Shown: positions 29,349 through 38,640 of the stretch, one piece after another
Layout of the letters: each line of letters starts with the position of its first letter
How positions within the stretch are numbered: position 1 is the first letter of the stretch
IMG/VR virus record: IMGVR_UViG_3300009506_000012
Coordinates: 1-64,000 of that record
From: a virus
Strand: one strand, 5' to 3'
Length of the DNA: 64,000 nucleotides
Notes under the pieces: model-generated
What the model was told of the DNA's origin: nothing
The model's input: the letters and a program-made list of their open reading frames with translations, nothing else
The model's database searches: none
Program-made: the position numbers and the translations under genes

Positions 29349-29591
29349 ATGGACGACAATGCCGAATACCAGAATATGGTTACTTACTGGAAAAGTGTAG
29401 GGCAACCTGAGTATATAGAATATGGAGGGGGCAGCTACCGGGTCTTTACTCCCAATGGAGAGGATCAACCCACTTTTCAAGCTCAAGACTCAAACGCGAT
29501 GTACGGCACAACTTCAACCTCGAAGATGGCCAAGGAGCCAACCAAACGGGTAGCTCCAAATCCCAATAAAGCATCCGATCTGGGGGACTGA
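29349..29591 (+). CDS. Small hypothetical protein
   Basis: 80 residues: a folded N-terminal half (QNMVTYWKSVGQPEYIEYGG) and a disordered C-terminal half rich in Ala, Lys, Asn and Pro. GGAG precedes the ATG at about 11 nt. Unknown. Confidence 0.65.
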   Translation: MDDNAEYQNMVTYWKSVGQPEYIEYGGGSYRVFTPNGEDQPTFQAQDSNAMYGTTSTSKMAKEPTKRVAPNPNKASDLGD

Positions 29592-29592
29592 C

Positions 29593-29922
29593 ATGGATAA
29601 CCAGGATAATATTTATTCAACTTCTGATAAAACGGTTTGCTTTGCGCTGGATATGCTTTTTGAATTAGTGGACACGGCCACTGATGAACGTGACAAGATG
29701 GTTTACAACTTCAGGAAAAACGACAAGCGTAGCGTTCCTGTTCTTGTAGATGACACTACCTGCAAATTCGAGGTATTGAGTGTCATGGATATCGTTACCA
29801 TGATCCGCAACGGCCAGGCTAACAAGATCATGTTTTCTTTTGGGGATTACTGGACCTCTGAAGGCACGTGGCTGACAAACCTGCGCCATTTCCACAACGA
29901 AAGAGCGTATCACCGGAAATGA
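29593..29922 (+). CDS. Hypothetical protein
   Basis: 109 residues, mixed alpha/beta, with EGTWLTNLRHFHNERAYHRK at the end. Starts 1 nt after the previous stop. No recognised family. Confidence 0.68.
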   Translation: MDNQDNIYSTSDKTVCFALDMLFELVDTATDERDKMVYNFRKNDKRSVPVLVDDTTCKFEVLSVMDIVTMIRNGQANKIMFSFGDYWTSEGTWLTNLRHFHNERAYHRK

Positions 29923-30044
29923 TGGTTTTGTATTTATGGTGGAACAATACGACTTTTTGGGCTGACCGTTCTTATTGGCGCAAAGCCTGGGAGGTCGTAT
30001 ACACACAAACAGCACCCGATCATATATGGACAAGGAGAAATTGA
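29922..30044 (+). CDS. 40-residue Trp-rich micro-protein
   Basis: MVLYLWWNNTTFWADRSYWR then KAWEVVYTQTAPDHIWTRRN, with six Trp. The ATG overlaps the preceding TGA (TGATG) and its end carries the AAGGAG ribosome site of the next gene. Function unknown. Confidence 0.55.
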   Translation: MVLYLWWNNTTFWADRSYWRKAWEVVYTQTAPDHIWTRRN

Positions 30045-30045
30045 G

Positions 30046-30321
30046 ATGAGTGAAATGAATATAGCTTCTACAAAGATGAACGAAGTTCCATCAGCGCTTG
30101 AAAGGCTGGATACGGTAATCGAAGATCTTCTTTCACTTCCAGAAATATTCGAGGCTCAATTCGCACCTGTACTGAGTCCGGTCAAAGATTCCGAAACCGA
30201 GAAATCAGTGCCCGATGCTCGTTATGAAAGCGCACTGGCCAATGAGATCATGGAACGCGCCCGGAGAGTAAGGCTTGCAGGTGTTCGGCTTCACGCTATT
30301 CTTCAGCGTAATCAACTTTAG
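30046..30321 (+). CDS. Small helical protein upstream of terminase
   Basis: 91 residues, largely helical (ERLDTVIEDLLSLPEIFEAQ; NEIMERARRVRLAGVRLHAI). AAGGAG before the ATG. Its place directly before the large terminase gene is where a small subunit often lies, but no helix-turn-helix is visible. The stop overlaps the GTG of the terminase. Confidence 0.65.
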   Translation: MSEMNIASTKMNEVPSALERLDTVIEDLLSLPEIFEAQFAPVLSPVKDSETEKSVPDARYESALANEIMERARRVRLAGVRLHAILQRNQL

Positions 30322-31940
30322 TGTACACACTCAATAAATCACAGGTTGAGATAATCAAGAGAGGGCTAACCGATTCATCTCAACTTGATTTTTTTACTGG
30401 GTATTGGTTCGATAAGGGTGGGGGGCATGGCTTTCAGTTTGACCGTGGTTTCGTTCCTGAATATGCCTGGCAAAAAAAACTCGTTTTTGCACAACAAAAT
30501 CTGATATGCGGCGTCATGGGGATCGGTTCTGGGAAAACACTGGGGGTCGGGATGGCTGCATATACCTGGGCTATGTCTACAGAGGGTTTCAAATTCATGA
30601 ACGGCGCAAACTGGGCATACCAGTCCCGCTTGATGAAGGACCTGATTGAGACTCAGATCATTGATACCCCTGCGGAAAATCTGGTTGATAACAGTGTAGA
30701 TACTCCCTATCCCAAGATCACCCTGGCTTACAAGATCGGAAAGATCACCTACAGGTCAACCATGGAATTCATGTCCATGGATAAACAGGCCGCGAAGATA
30801 TTTTCATGGCGTGGTGACTGGATCAACCTGGATGAAGCTGCCCTGATCGACCAGCTGGATGTGGCGTTGATGAACCTGTCCACCCGTCTGACCGGTAAGA
30901 CTGCTCGAGGCCGTGAATACCTGGCGCGAATGTCCCTGATGACCAATCCCTGGGCAAATGAATCAGCTACACATGTGTATTATTTCTATGACCTGGCTAT
31001 TGATAATCCGGATGAATGCCTGTCTATCAGTGTGCCCACCTCAGCCAATACTAACATTACGGAACGGCAGATCAAGAACACCTTACGCTTCATCCGTGAC
31101 CCTGAAGAACAGGAACGTCTTTTGGATGGCCAGCGACCTGAAGGTAAAGGCCTGTTCTTCTCGAAACCGTCTGTAGGCCAGTGTGCCGATCCGTATATGT
31201 CAGAATACATTGAAACCAAGTTCAAGGCCGGTGTACCGGGTTTTCAGGTTGTTAAGGCTATGAGTTTTGGTGTGATCGAGTACCAGACCCCCAAAACCAG
31301 CGATTATTGTTTCCTGGTCGGGGATCCGGGCACCGGTAACTTTCCTGCAAGGAATGCACCCTGTATTGCGGTTATTGATGCCTCCGGACTTCCCCAGGAG
31401 CCGGCTTTCATCGTGGCGTTCTGGTGGGGAAGCGGAAACCGGCGCATTCAGCCGTTTATGAACAAGTTCTATGACTATAAGGACAAGTACCGGCCTATCT
31501 TTGCTGGCGTGGACAGTACCGGACCCCAAGCCGGTATGGTACAGCTCATGAATTTGACGAAAGTGTGGTCGGGACAGGTAGAGAGCCTGGCAGACCAGCA
31601 ATCGGTTTATGGGATGGACTTCAGTGTAGGCCGAAAGGACTCAATGCTTCTTGCGAACCGGAACCTGCTTGAATTGGGGCTGATTCGTTGGGCAGACTTC
31701 GCAAAAGGCATTAAAATGCAATACTATAATTATGATCGCGCACTGGATCGCTCAGGTCAACCTAAGATTGCACAAGATATTGTGGCATGTCTCTCGATGG
31801 GGGCGTTCGCTATCCGCGCGTATTACAATATTGGTCCGGACGAGCAAGCTGAGCGTGAGCGACAAGTTAGATCAAACCTCGACACGGCTTACCGAAATAT
31901 CAGACGACCTGCGCAGGAGCGCAATTACAGATCAAGATGA
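30321..31940 (+). CDS. terL: Terminase large subunit
   Basis: 539 residues, GTG start overlapping the upstream TAG. ATPase domain: Walker A GIGSGKT at 67-73, Walker B DWINLDE at 166-172. The C-terminal nuclease domain shows LVGDPGTG (D335) and IFAGVDSTG (D398), with a further acidic site around AQDIVACLSMGAF, the RNase H-like metal-binding plan of TerL. It pumps DNA into the procapsid and cuts the concatemer. All key residues are present. Confidence 0.95.
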   Translation: MYTLNKSQVEIIKRGLTDSSQLDFFTGYWFDKGGGHGFQFDRGFVPEYAWQKKLVFAQQNLICGVMGIGSGKTLGVGMAAYTWAMSTEGFKFMNGANWAYQSRLMKDLIETQIIDTPAENLVDNSVDTPYPKITLAYKIGKITYRSTMEFMSMDKQAAKIFSWRGDWINLDEAALIDQLDVALMNLSTRLTGKTARGREYLARMSLMTNPWANESATHVYYFYDLAIDNPDECLSISVPTSANTNITERQIKNTLRFIRDPEEQERLLDGQRPEGKGLFFSKPSVGQCADPYMSEYIETKFKAGVPGFQVVKAMSFGVIEYQTPKTSDYCFLVGDPGTGNFPARNAPCIAVIDASGLPQEPAFIVAFWWGSGNRRIQPFMNKFYDYKDKYRPIFAGVDSTGPQAGMVQLMNLTKVWSGQVESLADQQSVYGMDFSVGRKDSMLLANRNLLELGLIRWADFAKGIKMQYYNYDRALDRSGQPKIAQDIVACLSMGAFAIRAYYNIGPDEQAERERQVRSNLDTAYRNIRRPAQERNYRSR

Positions 31941-32007
31941 GTTCCCTGAACAGTGGCCAACCACAGACCGTGATTACAGGTTACGAAACAGAGATCAAAG
32001 GAGATAG
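31855..32007 (+). CDS. Possible overlapping 50-residue protein
   Basis: GTG at 31855 in another frame of the terminase 3' end: starts VSDKLDQTSTRLTEISDDLR and ends RDYRLRNRDQRR. Its stop lies directly before the next ATG and its end carries the GGAG used by that gene. The 67 nt beyond the terminase stop are otherwise unexplained, which supports it. No good ribosome site. Confidence 0.4.
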   Translation: MSDKLDQTSTRLTEISDDLRRSAITDQDEFPEQWPTTDRDYRLRNRDQRR

Positions 32008-32010
32008 ATG

Positions 32011-32322
32011 ATGTCAGACGATAAACTGGATATGAATAACCTGCCTTTTGACGCCCATGAAGCTGCGGAGATGCTTAACAAACATTTCGAAGATATCTCA
32101 GAACCGGCACCCTTGATTCCTTCTGAAGCGCTGTACGGATTTGCGGCCTGGCTGACTGCTCTGAAGGAACCTGTCACGATGGGCGCAAGTCATCCTGCCG
32201 GCATTGTTGCCCAATTGGTAGACGAATTCTGCAAAGCGAATCAGCTTATGGATCCGCGTCCTGGTTTCGAAAAACGCTTCAAATATCCCATCACAAGGAC
32301 GCTCCACGGCAAAAAGAAATAG
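32011..32322 (+). CDS. Small hypothetical protein after terminase
   Basis: 103 residues, starting at the second of two ATG codons (GGAG 7 nt upstream). Helical, with SEALYGFAAWLTALKEPVTM and GIVAQLVDEFCKANQ. Unknown; a conserved position between terminase and portal suggests a packaging or head role. Confidence 0.68.
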   Translation: MSDDKLDMNNLPFDAHEAAEMLNKHFEDISEPAPLIPSEALYGFAAWLTALKEPVTMGASHPAGIVAQLVDEFCKANQLMDPRPGFEKRFKYPITRTLHGKKK

Positions 32323-32349
32323 ATGGTGCTGAATGCAATTCTTTCGTAA

Positions 32350-32378
32350 TTGACATTTAGAATTAGACAACTTACAAT
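32350..32378 (+). promoter_or_regulatory. Strong promoter upstream of portal
   Basis: TTGACA (32350-32355), 17 nt, TACAAT (32373-32378). It lies in the 122-nt gap before the portal gene and should start transcription near 32385. Unlike the others it lacks TACTAC in the spacer. Confidence 0.8.
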
Positions 32379-32389
32379 AAAAATAACAT

Positions 32390-32443
32390 AAACCTCACAT
32401 GAACACTAAAAGTCGCATTGTCGCTGCTATTCGTGTGAGGTTT
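32390..32443 (+). promoter_or_regulatory. Leader hairpin covering the portal ribosome site
   Basis: AAACCTCACA (32390-32399) pairs with TGTGAGGTTT (32434-32443) across a 34-nt loop. The right arm contains GAGG (32437-32440), the only ribosome site for the ATG at 32445. Folding would hide it; the four T residues also give a weak terminator look. Confidence 0.6.
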
Positions 32444-32444
32444 T

Positions 32445-34073
32445 ATGGTTGTCCCAATCAATACGCAGGTCGAGGAGATCATGGGGGAAGCCCAGCTTAT
32501 CAAGTTCTCTTTGTCCGACATAAAAAGTTTCCCTCTGAACGAATTCCTTGAGCGCAGGATCATCTATCAGAATCTTTTCTCATGGTACAACGGCGACAAG
32601 CTGAAGGAAACACAAATCCAGGGCGGGAAACAGGTAGAAAAATTCCCAATCAAACTAAATCCGATCCGGGGTGCAGTTTACAAACATGCCTATGCCTTGT
32701 TTGGCGAATTCTCAATGGATTCAAGGCCACTGGCACCGGCTCAGCTGCGTCCGGACGATATGAGCAAAAAGGACCAGGCGCAACGCGGTCAGGATTTCCT
32801 GAATACCGTATGGGCAGAATCCCATGGTCGTTCTGTGCAAATGCGGAACGGTCTTATTTCACAGATCAACGGGGGATGTGTATTCAAAACAAGCTACGTC
32901 CCTAAAGCAAGATTCAGGACTTATCCATTCAGAGTAGAAGGCATACATGTCAGCAACTTTATTGGTGTGCCTATGTCCGGGGAAGAATTCAGGCTCGAGG
33001 AGGCCTGGATCGTTAAGGCGATCAGCCATGACGAAGCCAAGCGAAAATTCGGATTGAGTTTTGACCCGGCAGAACCGGTCTATTATGTTGAATACTGGAA
33101 TCCGGATGAATGTGATTTTTCAGTCAACGGTGTTCGCATTACTTCAGGTATCCGGGATACCCTTGGCAAAGAGATTCTTTATGGCGGGAAAAACCCTTGG
33201 GGGTTTGTGCCTATTACATATATTCCCAGAGTGCGCACAAATGGCTTTTATGGGGAATCTCTCATTACAGACAACGTGCAGGGTATTGTAGAGGAACTCA
33301 ACCGCAGAACCGCGGATTTCGGGGATGCAGTTTCCGATGATAGCCATACCTATTATGTACTTGTGGGTGCCAGCAAACGTCCGGATATCTATGAACTGGC
33401 TCCGGGGGTGCGTGTCATCCAGATCAAACCCGAACCCTCCTTTACAGGGAAAGAAGTACCACCGTCATTGGAAAGACTGGGGGCACAGAAAGCCAATGAG
33501 TCCATGGATAAGCTGATTGACCAGCTCTATAACAATTTCAGACGCGAAGCCTTTGTACCTGCCGTTGCAGATGGTGAGGATGAAGGTTCACAGCGTAGCG
33601 CCCTTACCCTGGCGATGCGCATGTGGCCTTTGCTTTCTCACACCTCCATGCAGCGTATCCTGTGGGGTGACGGGTTGTCTCAGGTTGACAATCAGCTCTT
33701 ACGTATGGCTCAGATCAAGGGTTTTGGGGATATTCCACAAAGTGTGACCAGGATGCGTATCGAGCGCAAATGGGCTCCATTCCTGCCAAGGGACAGCGAG
33801 TCCTTTATCAATGAACTGGTCAATCGTGCTTCTGCAAATCTTGGGTCCACGGAACATTTGTTATCGCTTATTGATGACATCGAGGATCCCGCAGAACAAT
33901 ACAAGATGATCATCGCGCAACTCAAAGAGATTGCCGATATCGATGCAAAAGCAACTGCCGAGGCTCAGGCTGCCGCCTATCAAGCTAGAGCAGACGCGAC
34001 TGCGCAAAATCAAACATCAACACCACAAAAACAGACGAGCAAAACCACATCAAAAGCCAATAATAAGGAGTAA
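32445..34073 (+). CDS. Portal protein
   Basis: 542 residues, the usual size for portals. Early helices, then NPWGFVPITYIPRVRTNGFY and GESLITDNVQGIVEELNRRT, the stem-region wording of SPP1 gp6/HK97-type portals, and a C-terminal Gln/Ala/Thr-rich tail. Forms the dodecameric ring for DNA entry and tail attachment. Placed between terminase and scaffold as expected. Translation may be gated by the leader hairpin. Confidence 0.88.
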   Translation: MVVPINTQVEEIMGEAQLIKFSLSDIKSFPLNEFLERRIIYQNLFSWYNGDKLKETQIQGGKQVEKFPIKLNPIRGAVYKHAYALFGEFSMDSRPLAPAQLRPDDMSKKDQAQRGQDFLNTVWAESHGRSVQMRNGLISQINGGCVFKTSYVPKARFRTYPFRVEGIHVSNFIGVPMSGEEFRLEEAWIVKAISHDEAKRKFGLSFDPAEPVYYVEYWNPDECDFSVNGVRITSGIRDTLGKEILYGGKNPWGFVPITYIPRVRTNGFYGESLITDNVQGIVEELNRRTADFGDAVSDDSHTYYVLVGASKRPDIYELAPGVRVIQIKPEPSFTGKEVPPSLERLGAQKANESMDKLIDQLYNNFRREAFVPAVADGEDEGSQRSALTLAMRMWPLLSHTSMQRILWGDGLSQVDNQLLRMAQIKGFGDIPQSVTRMRIERKWAPFLPRDSESFINELVNRASANLGSTEHLLSLIDDIEDPAEQYKMIIAQLKEIADIDAKATAEAQAAAYQARADATAQNQTSTPQKQTSKTTSKANNKE

Positions 34074-34078
34074 GTATC

Positions 34079-34858
34079 ATGCCTTCATCCGATCCATCCG
34101 ATCCTGTCACCCAGACGCCAACCAAGGAACCTGCTGTTACGGAACCAAAGACGGCTACCGGAACCCAGACGGAACCGACCGCCGATTACAAAGGCAAAAC
34201 CGCCGAGGGCTGGCATACCGCCTATGCCGCGTTGCAAAATAATTACAATAGTCTCAAAACAGACACCGATCAAAAAATTGGTGATCTTACTGGCCAACTT
34301 GAGACTGTCAACACGGACTTGAAAACAGCCCGGAACCAGGCGTCCCAGTTTGAGCAAACCAACACCACATTACAGGAAACCATTCAAAATCTCAATAAAA
34401 CCTTTGGCCTTGAAGATGGCGCTGACGCAAAGGCTCTTGTTACGAAAGCGGGTGAAATTGTCACCCAGAGTGAAGCCGGATCAAAAGCCATATCGCAATT
34501 AGAACGTGCCAATCTGATCATCACAGAGTATCCGGAACTCGCAAGCTGGGAAGCAAAAGGATTGCTACCGACTGCCGAGGATACTGAAACGCTGAAAACC
34601 AAACTTAATGATTTCAAATCCAACCTGGGAATGAAGGTTGGAGAAGATGTCAAAAAGACGATTGAAGGCGCTTCTCCGGACACAGTAGTTACTGAACCCA
34701 AGACCCCTGATGACGCCAATCAGGAATCCGAAGATTATTTGTGGAATCGGCTTACCGAACTGGCGAACGAGACACCGTTCAACCGTGTTGAGTACAACAA
34801 GGTTCAGGCACGCTATGACGAACTTCTAGCGAACAAGGCGAAGGCAAAACAGCAATAA
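34079..34858 (+). CDS. Capsid scaffolding protein
   Basis: 259 residues: disordered Pro/Thr/Glu N-terminus, coiled coil around 55-105 (DLTGQLETVNTDLKTARNQA), acidic helical centre, and a basic helical C-terminus (EYNKVQARYDELLANKAKAK) that would bind the capsid protein. This composition and the place directly before the capsid gene define it; sequence similarity to any one scaffold is not obvious. Confidence 0.82.
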   Translation: MPSSDPSDPVTQTPTKEPAVTEPKTATGTQTEPTADYKGKTAEGWHTAYAALQNNYNSLKTDTDQKIGDLTGQLETVNTDLKTARNQASQFEQTNTTLQETIQNLNKTFGLEDGADAKALVTKAGEIVTQSEAGSKAISQLERANLIITEYPELASWEAKGLLPTAEDTETLKTKLNDFKSNLGMKVGEDVKKTIEGASPDTVVTEPKTPDDANQESEDYLWNRLTELANETPFNRVEYNKVQARYDELLANKAKAKQQ

Positions 34859-34870
34859 TAGGAGTTTACG

Positions 34871-36256
34871 ATGGCAGACCCCATCACTGATTATTATGCA
34901 GACAATCCGGTTGAGGTACTGGATAAGAACCAACGTACCTGGTACGACCCCGATGTGCTGCTACTGTTCAAAAATAGGTCACTCTTTACCAATGTTGTGA
35001 CCTATGCGCGAAATCTCGGTGACGTTCGCGCTACAAGCATGGTGGTAACCCAGATCCTGGAACCACATGCCAATTACAACGCCCTCGCAACCCGGCAGCT
35101 GTGGCTCCCGGCGATGCACATTGACTCTCGTTCTATCGAGATCACCTTCAGTCACCACGGTGGCAAGGTGGCCATGCACGATTATGATGAGCTGGTGACT
35201 TACTGGCAGACCAATGGAAACCCAGGCCTGCGCGTCATCCTCAATCGTGTCCTCGGTCAGAACATTGTTGATGTCCATGACTTCCTGGCCCGTAACGCTT
35301 TGCTGTACGGCGCTTTGGCACAAACCGGTTATGTGTATTACGCCGGTTCTGCAACCAACTTTTCCGATCTTGTCTCAACCGATTCGATGACCCCTGATAT
35401 CTGTATGGAAATCCAGCTGGGTATGAAGTACCGTGAAGTCGCCGGCGCTCTCAATCCGGATGGCTCTCCCGGCGCTGTGGTGTGCTACACCACGCCTGGT
35501 GTGATTTATGAATTCCAACAGGATCCAGACTGGGTTGAGGTTGCAAAATATGCGGATCCGGCTCGCTTGTTCCGCTATGAGGTTGGCACCTACAAGAATG
35601 TGCGTTTTGTTGAAAATACGCGCCTGACCCTGTTCAACTGCGGCACGATTGAATTCCAGGCCGCAATCAGCGCGGCTGCACATGCCGGTGATGGTGCGCC
35701 CAATCCTTCTACGACCAAGGTCGATGGTACCTATATGGTCGGTCAGACTACAGCTGGAATCGTGAACTACATTCAGCTTGATACGCCCATCACTGGAACG
35801 ATCGCTGATAACCTGGCTGTCAATGACATTCTGACCATTCACACCTCTCGTACCAGCACTTTCAACGTAACCAATGGCGTGAACCCATTCGATGGCACCC
35901 TGCACAATCGCCGTCTGGTCGAGATTGATGAGGCCAATGGCCGGCTTATCTTCGATAAGCCGATCATGATGGACTTCGCAACTGACCTGGGTGGTGGCGT
36001 TTATGGATACGTGACCAAAGGCTTCCATATCCACTCGAGCATCTTCATTGGTGCCCCGCAGGGTATTGTCGCTGGCCTGGCCGCGCCTATCCGTCTGCAC
36101 ACCCCGCCCCCCATCGATGACCTGGAAGCGATTTATCGTTTCTCATGGAATGATCGTATGGGCTATCAACCATATGCCCCAGAGGTGTATGAGGTTGTGT
36201 TTAGCGCTGGTTCTGTCCGGTTCAAGGGCAAGATGGGCGCTGCTGCTGGATCCTAA
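34871..36256 (+). CDS. Major capsid protein, N4-gp56-like HK97 fold
   Basis: 461 residues. SRSIEITFSHHGGKVAMHDY and VLGQNIVDVHDFLARNALLY match the N-arm and spine-helix region, and WVEVAKYADPARLFRYEVGT with YKNVRFVENT matches the N4-gp56-type capsid signature (P-domain to A-domain). Residues about 273-365 look like an extra beta-rich insertion (VNYIQLDTPITGTIADNLAV), probably on the capsid surface. GGAG precedes the ATG. Base composition is richer in G+C than neighbours, usual for a highly expressed gene. Confidence 0.9.
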   Translation: MADPITDYYADNPVEVLDKNQRTWYDPDVLLLFKNRSLFTNVVTYARNLGDVRATSMVVTQILEPHANYNALATRQLWLPAMHIDSRSIEITFSHHGGKVAMHDYDELVTYWQTNGNPGLRVILNRVLGQNIVDVHDFLARNALLYGALAQTGYVYYAGSATNFSDLVSTDSMTPDICMEIQLGMKYREVAGALNPDGSPGAVVCYTTPGVIYEFQQDPDWVEVAKYADPARLFRYEVGTYKNVRFVENTRLTLFNCGTIEFQAAISAAAHAGDGAPNPSTTKVDGTYMVGQTTAGIVNYIQLDTPITGTIADNLAVNDILTIHTSRTSTFNVTNGVNPFDGTLHNRRLVEIDEANGRLIFDKPIMMDFATDLGGGVYGYVTKGFHIHSSIFIGAPQGIVAGLAAPIRLHTPPPIDDLEAIYRFSWNDRMGYQPYAPEVYEVVFSAGSVRFKGKMGAAAGS

Positions 36257-36270
36257 TCCATCGAGGCTTT

Positions 36271-36906
36271 ATGTCTACTCTATCAGAAGTTCGATTGAAG
36301 GTATTGAGGGTGCTGTCCGATGAGGATGGTGCCCAATACTCTACAGACCTGCTACAAGATGGGATTGAGGCGGCTCACATCGCCGTTTTGCCATGGGTCT
36401 ATAAGAGAAGCGAACAGACACTGGTTGCTGATGAAGAAACGGTTTCATTCGCTTTGCCTTCGGACTTCTATAAGGTCATATCCATATTCGACTCTGAGAG
36501 TGGTTACTACATTCCGGAAGGTGTACAGGCTGCATTCTCGCAACCTGGTGACAATGTGAACGTCAATCAGGAATTCGCGCAATATCCGGAAGGATATCTG
36601 ACACTCCTGAACGCTCCGACCGAAGATCTGGTGATGAAGTACGCAGCATATTGGAGCGTACCGACCGGCGAAAACGATTCGCTTGAAGTCCCATCCACAC
36701 TGATTATGCCGATTGTGCTTTTTACGGCTTCTTATGCACTACTAGAGAAGTCAAGTAACGTCAGCTCGATCCGTCAATGGGCAGACAAGAACGTAGATGC
36801 CGGCACCCCGGTGATGAATCCAATGCGTGACCAGTCTAACTTCTACCTGTCACGTTTCACGGAAGCTATGAAGCTCCTGCCCGCACTTTCCCAAGGGTTT
36901 GCATAA
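36271..36906 (+). CDS. Head-tail adaptor
   Basis: 211 residues. VRLKVLRVLSDEDGAQYSTD then an all-helical body with VSFALPSDFYKVISIF in the middle, as in phage adaptor proteins that sit under the portal. Position after the capsid gene supports this. Overlaps the next start by 1 nt (TAATG). Confidence 0.75.
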   Translation: MSTLSEVRLKVLRVLSDEDGAQYSTDLLQDGIEAAHIAVLPWVYKRSEQTLVADEETVSFALPSDFYKVISIFDSESGYYIPEGVQAAFSQPGDNVNVNQEFAQYPEGYLTLLNAPTEDLVMKYAAYWSVPTGENDSLEVPSTLIMPIVLFTASYALLEKSSNVSSIRQWADKNVDAGTPVMNPMRDQSNFYLSRFTEAMKLLPALSQGFA

Positions 36907-37463
36907 TGGAAGAACCTTCACACATCGTTCCTATGCTGTGTAACCGGATACTCACCTCTCTGACAGATGTTTGCATTACGAATATAGAGAGTAGAGATCC
37001 AACACGCATGAACGATATCAAGGTTGGTCGCTTTCAAGAGGACCCGCAAAAAACCATGATTCGAGCATCCATCCAGGGCGGTGATCTTGAGGATCCAGGC
37101 CTGATGGATGAGATTGTGGATCCGGAGAAATCAAAGAACAGGCTTGCCTTTTACGCACCTGCTAGAGAAATTGGCGGTGGCCAGTTATGGTGGCGCAAGG
37201 GTGTTATCCGTCTTGAGATGTTCTTTATGGTTGAACGTCCTGCCGTATCTGAAGAAGAAGCCAGGGAGCGTGCTTATCTTGTGCTTGGCCGCATCCAACA
37301 ACACATCGAGACAATTCCGGTATATGACCTTACAGACCAACATGGAGAAAAAGCCATAAAGCTATTTCACCCGCGAAATAGTTTCTATCAGTCTGGTGGC
37401 CCTCCCTCGTCATGGATTTGGCGAGGCAAACTAATCTGGGAATGCCTGACTGAAAGACCATAA
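36906..37463 (+). CDS. Neck / tail completion protein
   Basis: 185 residues, beta-rich, with IRLEMFFMVERPAVSEEEAR and a C-terminal SSWIWRGKLIWECLTERP. Size, fold tendency and place between adaptor and tail tube fit a head-closure or tail-terminator protein; which of the two cannot be told. Confidence 0.65.
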   Translation: MEEPSHIVPMLCNRILTSLTDVCITNIESRDPTRMNDIKVGRFQEDPQKTMIRASIQGGDLEDPGLMDEIVDPEKSKNRLAFYAPAREIGGGQLWWRKGVIRLEMFFMVERPAVSEEEARERAYLVLGRIQQHIETIPVYDLTDQHGEKAIKLFHPRNSFYQSGGPPSSWIWRGKLIWECLTERP

Positions 37464-37473
37464 GGAGTAACAA

Positions 37474-38556
37474 ATGGCTACAACTGCTCAGGCCGGGATT
37501 TTTGGATGGGGTCCTCAAAGCGCCATGGAATCTGCCGCAACGCAGTATTGGCGTCACAAGGCCACAAATATCGATCTCGGTATCTTAGACGATATCAGGG
37601 TCGGACCGCTTGAAATTGGTTCCGGCCCATTTCCCACGTTCCCGTACAAGGCCGGTTATGTGATCGGCGGGGGCGTGGATATGCAGCCTCGTCTGGAGGA
37701 TTCTCTAGGCTGGCTGTTGTACGCGCATCTGGGTTCTCACAGTGTCGGTGCGGCTGTTGATGGGGTTTATCCTCACACGTTCGTGCCTGATACTGACCCG
37801 TCATTCGTGCGCTGGCTGTCTTTGCGCAAGTACATTCCTCAGAAGGAATCAGACCCGGCTACTGACCTCGGTGAACTTTATACCGACTGCAAACCAGTCA
37901 ACCTTGGCCTGACCCTGCCTAACGATATGCCCATTACGGCACGTTGGGACTTCATGGGACGTTCCTTCACCCTGGTTGACGACATCACGCCGTGGACCTG
38001 GGAAAATGCCGCGTATGAGGACTGGCAGTCCATTCCGGTAGGTTGTGAAACCGGTGGCGACATCCAGTTTACCGGTGGCGATCTATCCGGGCTGTCCGTT
38101 CCTGTGGTACGTGCGCAGGTTGCTTTCGGCAATCAGAACCTGGATATCCGTCAAGAAAAGGTGTATGGCTCACCTGAACTAGAGGACATCACCATCATTC
38201 AGCGTCAGTTGACCTTCGATGTAACGATCAAGTGGAATGATCCCTCGATCTATCGAAATATTCTGACCCTGCTTTCCAACGGTACTAGCTGGTCATCCCG
38301 TCCTTTGACTGGTTCACTGGATATCAAGACCGTAGGTACTGCATTAGCCGGTTCGTCCACTACACAGAAATTCGAGCTTGATATTACTGCCGATGAAGTC
38401 ATGTGGCAGATGAACGGCCCAATCACGATGGCCGCTGGTCAGGCAATCATGATGCGGTTCACTGGAACTGCATTGGAGCCTTCCAGTGGTGACTATGCAA
38501 CATTCACGTTGTATAATGAGGTGGCTGATTACGCTTGGCCTTCTGCGGGCTCTTAG
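37474..38556 (+). CDS. Major tail (tube) protein
   Basis: 360 residues, beta-rich, Gly/Thr/Asp-rich: GYVIGGGVDMQPRLEDSLGW, RRL-free beta sandwich segments, and LSGLSVPVVRAQVAFGNQNL typical of tail tube proteins with a second (Ig-like) half. Preceded by AAGGAG. The 84 nt after it hold a CCTGGG...CCCAGG hairpin (about 38580-38608) and no gene. Confidence 0.85.
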   Translation: MATTAQAGIFGWGPQSAMESAATQYWRHKATNIDLGILDDIRVGPLEIGSGPFPTFPYKAGYVIGGGVDMQPRLEDSLGWLLYAHLGSHSVGAAVDGVYPHTFVPDTDPSFVRWLSLRKYIPQKESDPATDLGELYTDCKPVNLGLTLPNDMPITARWDFMGRSFTLVDDITPWTWENAAYEDWQSIPVGCETGGDIQFTGGDLSGLSVPVVRAQVAFGNQNLDIRQEKVYGSPELEDITIIQRQLTFDVTIKWNDPSIYRNILTLLSNGTSWSSRPLTGSLDIKTVGTALAGSSTTQKFELDITADEVMWQMNGPITMAAGQAIMMRFTGTALEPSSGDYATFTLYNEVADYAWPSAGS

Positions 38557-38640
38557 GCGCATGATCCTCCTTCTGTTGGCCTGGGTGGGTTCCACGACCT
38601 GCCCAGGTCGACCACATCACACAAACAGGAATACAACAAT

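Noticed and set aside
35375-36100. Leftward frame of 241 codons inside the capsid gene
   Set aside because: Shadow of a G+C-rich, highly biased capsid gene.
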